Shown here piece after piece: positions 11,855 through 22,400 of a stretch of DNA of 64,000 nt. Position 1 is the first letter of the stretch; each line of letters begins with the position of its first letter. Source of the DNA: Bryopsis sp. KO-2023 (Eukaryota > Chlorophyta > Ulvophyceae > Bryopsidales > Bryopsidaceae); NCBI GenBank assembly GCA_030272585.1, contig BSYQ01000004.1, positions 6,572,001-6,636,000 of the forward strand, read 5' to 3'. Below the pieces are notes generated by a model. It made no database searches. It saw nothing but the letters and a program-made list of their open reading frames with translations, and had not been told where the DNA came from. A program made the position numbers and the translations under genes.

Positions 11855-14793
11855 TCAAACCGCCCCTTTGAGGACGATATTGGAAAGGTAGCCTGGCTCT
11901 TGTCCGAAGAAGAACTTGCTTTTGTCGCCCATGACTGCTGATGTCTTGTCCATTTTGGCCAAGTCCACCGCCACTTCTGAGCCAGAGATCATATCAGCAG
12001 CGTCCTTGGAACCAGCCGCTCTCAATCTTTCCGCTTCAGCATCAGCCTTGGCTTTGATCAGTTCCGATTCAGCGCTGGCCTTTGACTTGATCAGCTCGGC
12101 CTGCAATTGCACAATACAACACCAAACCATGAAATCATGGGCGCAAAAAGCAAGGATTTCAAAATCACAGCTAACCAGAACTATGTCTGGGCCTGATCCA
12201 AGCTGTGTTGGTTTATGCCCACATGCAAAGTTCAATCTTGAGAAACTGAAGAAATCACCCTTCTGAGTTGGGAGAAAAATTGAATACATGATCCAATCAA
12301 AACATGAGACACAATCCATTGCCCCACCCCGTCTGTCTTCACAGAAACTCACAATTTTGCTTATGTTGACTCTTATTCGTTCTTTCATCTATCAAAATTA
12401 ACTCATGTCGGTCATGTGCATTACCTCTGCCTCTCCACCAGCCTTGATCGTAACAGCCTCCGCAGTAGCGACCGCCAAAATTTTGCTATTCTCCGCCTGA
12501 GCCTCCGCAGTAGCGACCGCCAAAATTTTGCTATTCTCCGCCTGAGCCTCCGCCTCGATCCGCTTAGCCCTTGAATTTCCCCGCGCCGCCGTTTCCGCCT
12601 GCAAAGCCTCCGCCGAGGCCACCGCCCCAGAAGCCAAAGCGGTCGTCAGTTTCTTGTCGACTGGGTCGGCAGATATGACGTTGATCGACAGCACTTGGAC
12701 GCCGTACAAGCTGGTGACTTCGTTTGCATGCTCCACGGCGGATTTCATTTGGACGCGGTTGAACAAAGGGTTATCCTTGTCGCTCCTTCCCTCAGAAGAG
12801 GTGGCTGGGACGCCGATCGCAGCGGAAGACTGTAGTCATAAACAGAGAAACGCAGTCGAACCTCAGGCACTGAGAACACGCAGAAGGAGTTGGAGCAACG
12901 CCCATCATTGGCGTTTCTTAGCACCTGTGCGGCCGCCGCCAAGTGGAAGGAATCACTATAGTTCACGCTCCCGATGAAGGACGCAAGAGAGGCCACCGCT
13001 TGTTTCAACACATCCTTTCGCAGTTTTGAGATGTCGGCGGACATGCTCGGGGCATCAGTCCCAGTGTGCATGGTTTCCGCCGCCATCAGCGCCGCCGTTT
13101 TGACATCAACGATTCGCCAGTTCACGGTGGAGGTAATTTGCATGATGATGTTGTCCGCGGAGGTGGCTTGGATCTTTTCCAGATTGTCCGTCTTGATTTT
13201 CAGCGAAATGAAGTGGTTGAATTTCCAGTTGCGATGGTTCAGAAAATGTACATGCCCTGACACACCGCCAAGAGCATCCACTCTTCGTCAGCATGGCCAC
13301 AATGCATTTTGGCCCAGTACAACCCACAGAACCAACAACAAAACCTGTCATGACAAGTTAATTTTTTGCCAGTTCAGCAACTTTTCAGGGGAAAGGCTCA
13401 CCGCCTTGAAGGATAACTTGTTTTCCGTTGTTTTGAGTGACTGCAGCATAGCCATCGTCCACAGTGAGTAATGTGTAGGGACCTAATGGGATGGCTGCAG
13501 TTCCCAGATCGATCGACTTTCCAAAATTCAAAGTGTCGCTTGTCCATTCATGCATGCCCGGAGGGAAGAGGTGCGGCTCACCACGATCCCAGGCCAATCC
13601 AACGAACCCTGCCGAAACCATCTCTCAACCTTGCTATTGAATTGAGTTGAAAGTATTTTACACACAACGTCAAACGGCTGAGTGCAGCCCGTTCACGGAA
13701 ATGTGTTATAGGTTGCCAACCTTGCTATATCAATATTGATTTTCTGGAAATTCATTTTTAAAAAATGGATCATTGGAAAAAATAAGAGTTTCAAAATCGA
13801 TGACATAAAAACGAACGATGAAGAAATGAAAGTACTGCAGTAGGTCGTCAGCTGATGAATGGCAAAAAGTTTTTTTTATTTATTTTTTTTAAGTCGTGGC
13901 ATAGTGCCTGGACAAAACATGTTTTGGGAAATATATTATTTTGGGAAGAATGGCTACACACCCTCCATAAATAAATTTGAAATAATTCTGTTTCAATTCT
14001 AAAAATGATCTAAAACAGAAAAAGTCAGGCACGTGAGAAAACAACAGGTCTATAGGATCGATAGGATTCTATAGAATCAGTGAGCTGGGATTTTTCTTAC
14101 ACTCTGTTCATGAAAGAGTGTGGGCCATATTGCAGTTAATCATGGAGGTTGTGGATCAAATTGTTAATGTACTGCAGTATATTCCATCGAAACCAAATCA
14201 AACGAAATCAAACATTGCATGGACAGCAGAGAATTAAACGCCATTTGGATGGTTGTTCCGATTCGACCTCTACCTTGCGTAACCGTGAGGATATTATGGT
14301 CGCCATGTCTAATATGCCCGCTCGTGAGGTCGACGGGTTTCCCCACAGATTTCCAGAAAACTTGCGAAATGCTTCCACCTTTCGTCCAGGGACCGAAGTT
14401 ATGCATGCCGGGCGCAGCGAAAATATGGTTATCCTTGTCGTCGACCATTTTCTGCACGTGGCCAGGCGGAACGTCCAAGAGCGTGTGCGTGGCGCCGTAA
14501 AGACACGCCCCAAAAATTGGCGGCAAGCAGCACGTCCAACACATGCTCTGCTTCCAGTTTGTCGTTTTGTCGGTGTTTGGCGGCCTAAGTTCGAGATCGC
14601 CGATGTCGTCCTTCATAAACTTCGTCGTGAGAAGCCCCACTCGGCGCAGCACTTCGTAAGACGGCGACGCGAGCGGTCTTCTTCCACCATCGTTCCCAGA
14701 TCCCGCAGGCAGAGATATCAGCCCTGCGACCGGCTCCTCCAGTAAGCTCACCTCCATATCGTCGCTTTTGGACGTGGATTCCTTCATGGCCAT
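11855..14793 (-). CDS. SPFH/band-7 domain protein (prohibitin/flotillin-like, 569 aa)
   Basis: Five exons on the minus strand: 14793-14274, 13608-13402, 13256-12925, 12829-12425 and 12100-11855. All phases agree, giving 569 residues. The N-terminus has two similar beta modules (PGMHNFGP...GKPVDLTSG and PGMHEWTSD...GKSIDLGTA), each ending in a strand such as ILTVTQG or LLTVDDGY. The SPFH core follows (HVHFLNHRNWKF, TSADNIIMQITSTVNWRI, LRKDVLKQAVASLASFIGSVNYS). A long Ala/Glu-rich coiled coil (EAEAQAENSKILAVATAEA) is typical of flotillin and band-7 scaffolds. Such proteins oligomerise on membranes; the compartment is unknown. The coiled coil contains a perfect 45-bp tandem duplication. The start is ATG 14793 (MAMKESTSK); nine more open codons precede it. 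Confidence 0.85.
12470..12560. repeat. Perfect 45-bp tandem duplication inside the SPFH coiled coil
   Basis: The 45-base unit beginning GCAGTAGCGACCGCCAAAAT occurs twice back to back with no mismatch. It duplicates 15 residues (AEAQAENSKILAVAT) in the coiled coil and keeps the frame. The edges are given to within a few bases. Confidence 0.85.
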
Positions 14794-15463
14794 TATTTGG
14801 TCCGCGACAAACACACACACGCACGCAAGCCAAGCACGCGCGTTTTATTGGTACAGCACGGGCGCTGAATGTTGTCTCGATCGCTATCGTATGACGTGTG
14901 TTAAGCTTCCTTGCAACGTCAACGGAAGCGAAGCGAAGCTTCACAGAAACAATACGGATTCGCCAGTGAAGTTTCTGCTACATTTTGATTAATTCACTCA
15001 AGAAAGTATGGTGACTAGGGAGATCTCCCTGTACTTCCGGAACATTGTTTGTAGATACGGACTGGTGTAATAAAACTTCTAGAACTCGAAAAGATCAAAA
15101 AGCTTTTGATCTTTTCGATTCAAACATTGACAGTTTTCATCTCACCGAAGATTCAGTACGTACATTTCCATAGTGGATATTTTTTCCAAGGAGCGTCTGC
15201 CACAGGCGTTTTACAACAGACAAACCTGTACTCGTTCAAATTTGATCTTGACAAAAGTTTCCGCATCCCTTTACCAACAATTCCAAGCAATGGATCTCAT
15301 TCAAAGTGACCAAAACATACTGGAATTTTTCTGTGAAATCGCCTGTTGAGAAAATCAAAAGATTGACAGCTACACGCATATAGCATAGACCTGTCTCATA
15401 AGAAATGAAAACCTCTCGCTTTGTGTAGTAATCACTGCATGCATGGGCCACGAAGATAAAGAA
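14794..15463. other. Intergenic between the SPFH gene and the retroelement
   Basis: Upstream region of the minus-strand SPFH gene and left flank of the mobile element. It contains the strong palindrome at 15086-15118 and no coding exon that I can support. Confidence 0.5.
15086..15118. repeat. Perfect inverted repeat (15-bp stem, 3-base loop)
   Basis: TCGAAAAGATCAAAA, then AGC, then TTTTGATCTTTTCGA. It lies about 350 bases outside the left end of the mobile element. Its function is unknown. Confidence 0.8.
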
Positions 15464-15643
15464 TGGCTAGTACGGTTAGTACGATAGGTTAAAGAACGTA
15501 ATGACTCAGGGTGGGACGAAAAGCGATCCCTGGAAGGGACAGGTGACGCCAGTTGGGGATCCAGTTGTACTGGATCTTAGAACGATTGGGGGAGTAGTTC
15601 GCTTAAAAGCAGGCGGTTTTTATATTACAATCGAGGTTTTTCT
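15464..15643 (+). repeat. Split direct repeat A1 (left end)
   Basis: 180 bp starting TGGCTAGTACGGTTAGTACG and ending in AATCGAGGTTTTTCT. It is matched by A2 at 26337-26516 with no difference that I can see. A 10-bp hairpin (15642-15665, CTTTCTTTGG/CCAAAGAAAG) sits at its inner edge and is absent next to A2. Confidence 0.9.
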
Positions 15644-15749
15644 TTCTTTGGATTTCCAAAGAAAGTATTGGTTCTTCGAACTGATCATTTTCTGCCGTTT
15701 ACGGCGTCCCAACCCAGAGGGTTGTGTTGTTTTTATTTGATCCATCTGC

Positions 15750-16451
15750 ATGGATCGTCTTTTACCATTGTATACCACAGCAGCTCGAAATTACGGAGTT
15801 TCGATCCCACAAGATCTGGCCCTGTATCGACAATTGTCGGATACCACACTTTTGCCTGCGGCGAATAACCCCGTCGAGGCTCCCTCTACGGGGGTCACTT
15901 TGGGTCTCTGGTTTGATTTTGGGCGAACGGCGGACGGTCTTGAACTGCAATCCACTTTGGGGAAACGCTCAGGCTTTTGGCAGGAGATTGCGAATACCGC
16001 TCCGGTATTGTATTCGCTGTTTGTGACTACAGCTAATCTGGTGGGTTTTTTGGCGCATCCTGGAGTGCCGGAAGCGTTGCGTGAACATATTCATCCGATC
16101 GTGTCGGCGCAAGTGCGTACCTTGGATTTAGCTGTTGCCCAGTGGCAGGTGCTACAGACTCGGGGCTCTCAAGATCCCGACGTTCCCGGTGCAGCAGCGG
16201 GGCTACAGAATCAAATTCGATTACAAGGAGCCCAGTTCCGGGGATATTCTGCCCCAGTGGCCCACGAATATTTTGGCTCGTTTCGAGAGCAGTTGCAGCG
16301 GGCGCAGGTTAAGCACGCTACTACGCCCTCGCGGGGTGATCAGAAAAAAGGTCGTTCTCGTAAAGGAGCGCAGCAAGGACAGGGCGAGAATTCTGGGGCG
16401 GGGGCTCAGCAGCAACAGCCGCCGCAGCATCAGAATCAACAGAAGAAGTGA
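15750..16451 (+). CDS. Gag-like ORF1 of the YR retroelement (233 aa)
   Basis: An open frame starting MDRLLPLYTTAARNYG. The C-terminus is basic and very Gln-rich (QQQQPPQHQNQQKK), consistent with a nucleic-acid-binding Gag. No zinc knuckle is visible. Its TGA stop (16449-16451) directly abuts the ATG of the RT ORF at 16452. Assignment as Gag comes from position and composition, not from a recognised domain. Confidence 0.6.
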   Translation: MDRLLPLYTTAARNYGVSIPQDLALYRQLSDTTLLPAANNPVEAPSTGVTLGLWFDFGRTADGLELQSTLGKRSGFWQEIANTAPVLYSLFVTTANLVGFLAHPGVPEALREHIHPIVSAQVRTLDLAVAQWQVLQTRGSQDPDVPGAAAGLQNQIRLQGAQFRGYSAPVAHEYFGSFREQLQRAQVKHATTPSRGDQKKGRSRKGAQQGQGENSGAGAQQQQPPQHQNQQKK

Positions 16452-19400
16452 ATGGGGTATAGGCCGCCATCAGTATGGCCAGCTCGCGATCCGACGACCT
16501 TTCTCTTCAATCAGCCGAGGAAGCGGTTGACGATTTGGAGACGCATGGGAGCTTCCCGGAGAACCATGAAATGGTTACATCAGGGGGTGGAGTGGGAATG
16601 GATTTCAGGGCCACCACCGCCTTTCCACGAAGGGAATTCAGTGATGGAGGGGGAAACTGGTCAAGCATGGGACAAGATTCTACAGGAGTATTTGGATCTC
16701 GGAGTATTGCGTCCGGCCCAGTCGAATCGTTGGGTTTCCAAAGCTTTCTTGATCAAGAAGCGCGATTCTCCCGACTACAGGCTCATCATGGACTTACGAC
16801 CGATCAACCAGTGGATTCGGGTACCGAAGGTCCGGTTCGAGACGTTACAGTCGGCGGTCGGCCATTTTCCAGAAGACGCTCATATGATCCAGTGGGATTT
16901 GAAACATGCCTACTTCCACGTGCCCATCCACCCCAAGCTGAGGAAGTATCTTACGATCATGGTAAATGGGCGTTTGTTCGAGTGCTGCGCATTACCCTTT
17001 GGTTTGTGTATTTCGCCTTTTGTGTGGACAAAAGTTATGAAAGATGTGTCGTCTTTTTTACGCTTTCCGCGTCAAAGGGCTTGCCCCCCGGGGGGAATTT
17101 TGAAGAAAATCTGGAAAGCCGATATTTCGGTGACGCTGTTAGTGTATTTAGACGATTTTTTAGCTTTATACAGGGGAAAAAAGGTTTTGGCTCGATGGGG
17201 TCGGTGGATTCAAAAGTTTTTCAAGGCTTTAGGCCTATTAGTCCACCCTATCAAGAGCGATTTTTTGCCCTCCAGGAAGAGGGTACATCTGGGATTAGAA
17301 ATAGATACCAATCACTGTTTATTACGAGTGCCTGTTACGAGGTTGTGTCGGATCCAGGGGTTGGCACGGTTGTTGCTCGATCGGGGGCGACGACATCGTT
17401 GGAAGCTCCCAGTAAGACTGGTAGCATCGTTCTGTGGCCTTTGTCAGAGCACCAGCCCGGCTTTAAGCGCCGCCAGGTTTTATCTGAGTCAGTTGTACGC
17501 TCAGATCGGCCAGAAGAAAACATGGAAATCATGGGTCCCCATATCTGCAGCCGCGAGGAGGGAGTTGAAATGGTGGCGAAACGTTCCCGCATCCTGGAAT
17601 GGAACTCGGTGGAAACCCGGGAAGACCCATTGGACGCTGGAAACCGACGCCTCCCTCACCGGCTGGGGGGCCTCGCTGTTGAAGGGTTTGGTCGAGACCG
17701 AAGAGCGGGAGCAACGAGCACAGGGGGCAGTGTGTCATGGCTTTTTTCAGGCCGAACATCAACACCAATCAATCAACTGGAAGGAGCTGACGGCGGTGTC
17801 GCACGCCTTGGAGCATTGGGAACCACGCCTCGGCAAATGTCTGGTATCTGTGGTTACGGATTCCAGGGTAACTTATTGGGCGCTCAAGAAACTGCGTGTG
17901 TACGAACCGACTCTGATTCCCGTATTACAACAGATCGTCGAGTTTTTGACGCGGACGGGGGCGCGCATGTGCCCACGTTGGGTGGCCTCCCAGGACAATT
18001 TTCAGGCAGATGCATTGAGCCGCCTCCAGTCTCATGGCTGGAGACTCAATCCGGCTATTTTTCGTCAGTTGGAGGTGCACTTTGGCCCGGTTCGGATCGA
18101 CCGGTTCGCCACGCTCAGAGACAGTGTAGAGGGTCACTTTGTTAACGAGAGGGAGTCAAGTCGTGTGGGAGGAGTGGTCGGAGTCACAAGCTCTATCGAG
18201 CGTCAATGTCTTACACAGGTCAAAATACGGTCCTCGATACAATCCCAATAGTGCCCTTTATCCTAACTCTATGTCGGACACCGAGAAAGTCAATCACGTG
18301 GCTCTAACTAGCCCGATAATCAGTAACCCGACTACAATCCCCTCCACCTCACCGACTAAACTCCAGTCAGGCGAGTGAGGTCACATCTATCAAAATCCAA
18401 AAGAGCAACTCAGGATCGTATCCCAAAAATCAGTCCAAAGTCCGTCAAAGTCCGAATCCGAATCAATCCGAGAATAGAGAGAAAAACGTCCCACTATCCC
18501 GTTCTCTCAAGCGAGCCAATTCCAAAAGGCAAAGCTCAGCTCATTTCATTCTAGCCCACTCGAGTTCGAATCCAGCCCAAGTCAATTCAATAAACAGTCA
18601 ATCAATCAATGTCCCACTGACTCCCAGCTAGCAAATAAACAGTTCACAGCCAGCACTCTAGCAAACTCCCCTCCAGAAACATAATCAAAACATTCAAAGT
18701 CCAGGAAGTGCTAGGGAGTACAGAAAAATCAAAACACAGGAATCCAGTCCCAAGAATCCCAAATGTTCCAGTAAAAATAAGAAATCCCCAGTCAATAAAC
18801 AATCAGGTCATTCAGGTTCCAAAACACTAGCCTCTTCCCAGGCTACCCAAATTCGATTTTCTTTTTACTTCCTTTTCGAATCCTCTTTTCTAAAAACTTC
18901 CACTTCGACTTCGATCGGTTTCCAGCGACTTACCCAAAGCAGTCTGCGGTCGCCTAGCGGTAGTACCCATCACGCAATCCGATAACCGCCCCCTCGCGAT
19001 CCGTCAGTCTGTAGGTATTCCGGTCGTCCTTGGCCTCGATCGTCGTAAAGTCGTCACCACCAATCACGTCCGCCCCCGAAGGATAGCTTCTTCCTTCGTA
19101 GGCTGGATTCCGACCAGTTGGTGGTATGCCGCCACCCTTTCTGACGCGTTAACCAAGTGCTTCCACGGCTCCCAGGAATCGTGTTCGATCCCATAGCCGA
19201 CCCAGCGAATCAGATATCTCCTCGTCACCTTTCGTCCACGTCTTGTTTCCTTGTGATCCAGCACCCTCTCGACTTCGTATTCGAGTTCCTCCTCGTTAAT
19301 CACCGGTGCTGGCGGCTCTGGCTCAGGTCGTCGAAAGTCTGACGACTCCTTAAATCTCCGCAATCTCACAATATGGAAAACGTCGTGAATTTTCCACGTC

Positions 19401-22400
19401 TCTGGTAACTTGAGCTTGTAGGCAACCTTTCCGACTCTTGCGACCACCTCAAACGGTCCCACGAAACGTGGTCCGAGCTTCGGCGAAATCCCGCTGCCAG
19501 CAAATGACAGATTCTGGGTCGTCAGCAAAACTCGTTCTCCAACCGCGAACTCTTCTTCACGTCGCGACTTGTCGGCATACTTCCGTTGCCTCTCCTGAGC
19601 TTGTTTCCACAGTTGTTTAGCCAAATCCAAGTCATTCTTCATGTTCGACAGAATGTCGTGCACGCCGCGAATCTCGCTCTCGACGCGTCGACCTCCGATA
19701 AGCGCCATCGGTACCAATGGATGCTCCCCCGAGTTCAAGTAAAACGGCGTGTGGCCAGTCGACGTATGCTTCCCATTGTTATACGCGAATTCGGCGGCAG
19801 GTAGCCTCTCGTCCCAATCGCGTCGTCGAGCGTCGACATAGCATCTTAACGTCTCCTCGAGCACACGGTTCATTCTTTCTGTTTGGCCGTCGGTTTGCGG
19901 GTGGAACGCCGAACTCATCTTCAAAGACGTCCCACTCAGCTCCATTAGTCGTCGCCAGAATGCCGAGACGAAACGACTATCGCGGTCCGACACTAAACTC
20001 GTCGGCATCCCGTGGTGTCGCCACACCTCTCTGAAGAATATGTCGGCCAAATCCTTGGCAGACGCGCTCGTCGACGTCGGTATGAAGTGCGTCATTTTGC
20101 TCAGCCTGTCAACGAACACCACTATTGCCGAATGCCCTCGTTCTGTTTCTGGAAGCTGCACGATCAAGTCGAGACTGACCGACTCCCAGCGTCGTTCCGG
20201 TATCGGGAGCGGCTGTAGCTTCCCAGCTGGAAGCTTCGCTTCTGCTTTAGATTTCTGGCATTTAGGACATGTTCTGCAATATTCAGCAACATCCTTATCC
20301 AATCTTCTCCAGTAAAAATATCTCTTGATTAGATCAAGAGTCCTTTCTCTGCCCTTGTGGCCTGCCACGGCTGAGTCATGTGCCTCTTTCAGGACATCAT
20401 GTCTGATGGATGTAGGAATGACTAATTGCCCAGTTTTCTTCATGAGAGTTCCTTCATGTAACTTGAATTGTTTGATGACATTTGCATCCTGTTTCTCCAG
20501 TAGTTCCTTGATGTTGATGCAATATCCATCCTTTCCTTGCTCAGTTCTGATCTTTTCTCTTGGTATCTTCACTTGTTCCACCTGACTTCTTGTCAACACA
20601 TTCAGGGATGGGGCTCCTCCATCCATAGTTTGATTCTGTGCCATGTTTGCCTCCATTCTGCAACTGTCTGCATCATTTACCAGTCGCTGTCCAAGTGGTC
20701 TTAACTTCTCAGGGATCCCATCAGATTCCTCTCCAGAAGACCAACATTTCAACTCAGTTGCTTGTGGATTAATCCTTACTTCTTTCTTGGACTTTTCCTC
20801 ACCCTTAGGTGGTTTTAGAGCTGCCACTGGACCTTCATTCAACTTCTCAGTCGAAATTCCAGTCTTTTCTGGTTTGCTTGTGTCAGGGGTGTTCCTTCCA
20901 TCTCCCCCTCCATTTCTTTTGTTCTTTTGTTCCAGTGGTAGCCCCAAAGGCTTCTCTACATCTGTGCAATCCCCAGCACCAGATGTCTCCAGCAGTTTGT
21001 TTATTTCAGTCTGTGATAGCTTGTCCCCAGTTTGCTTCTCAATCAGACTCCCTTGTTCAGTTTGGTTGATATTTGGTTTTGGTTCTCTGTTGGGTGTTTG
21101 GAGAGAACTAAGTCCCCCCTCCTGTTCCATTGTTTTCTGATTCTGTAGTCCTTTTTCTGCCTGTTTTCCTTGGTGGTCATTCGACTCATTCGCCTTCAGT
21201 AATGTTCTGTTTTCCGCTTCTGCAACTTTTCGACCAACCCATTCGCTTCTCCACGTCTCAATTACTTTGCCTGACGACTTCTGTTGGGCTGACGACTCCT
21301 CATCCCCTCCTGAACTCAATCCAGAACTCCGATTGGGTTGAGGACACCTACTCAAGGCGTCGGCCACAACGTTGTCCGTCCCTTTTATGTGCACAGTGTC
21401 GAAGTCGAACGGTGCTAGGAACTGCGTCCATCGCACTTGTCTCCGAGTCAATCCTTTCTGAGTGTCGAGCCAAACCAAACTCGCATTATCTGTTCGCAAA
21501 ACGAAGTGCCGCCCCTCCAGATATGTGCGCCATTTTTTTAGGCAATGCACAATCGCAAGGAGCTCCTGCTCGTGAACAGGATAGTTCTGTTCGGCCTCCG
21601 TGAACTTGTGTGACTCAAAACAAATAGGGTGTAACCCTTTTTCCGTTCGCTGCATTAGAACACCACCGATGCCAGCTTGCGACGCATCTGTCGCCACCAC
21701 CACTGGAAGTTCGTCGTCGAAGTGCTTCAGCACTGGCGTCGTTGTCATAGCCGTTTTTAAAGACTCGAAAGCCTGCCGCTCTAGCCGTCCCCAATTCCAA
21801 CCATTGTGTTTTTTCGTCAGATTCGTCAAAGGGGCAGCGAGCACCGAAAAGTTCCTGACGAACCTTCGGTAAAACGAACACAGTCCTAAAAAACTGCGAA
21901 CGTCGTGTACAGACTTCGGCGTCGGCCATTCTTTTATCGATTTAACTTTTTCCGCCGTGGGGTAAGTTCCATCCCGTTCCAGCCACGTTCCCAGAAACTC
22001 GACGCCGCTTTTTCCAAACTCACACTTACTGCACTTCGCATACAGTCCTTGCTCCTCCAGCTTTTCCAGCACCAAACGCACGTGGTCGGCGTGCGAGTCG
22101 GCATCCTTACTGAAAATCAGCACGTCGTCCAGAAACACTAGAACGAATTTGTCGAGGTAGGGGCGGAGGGTGTCGTTCATCAGCCGCATGAAATAGGCCG
22201 GCGCGTCAGCGAACCCGAACGGCATCACTAGCCATTCAAAGTGGCCGTAGCGCGTTCGGAACGCCGACTTGTGGATATGCTCGTTTTTGATGCGGACCTG
22301 CCAGTAACCGCTCCTTAAGTCGATTTTCGTGAACCACTTCGCTCCTTCCACCTGGTCGACCATTTCGTCCATTCTCGGCAGGGAGTACTTCGAGCGGAGA

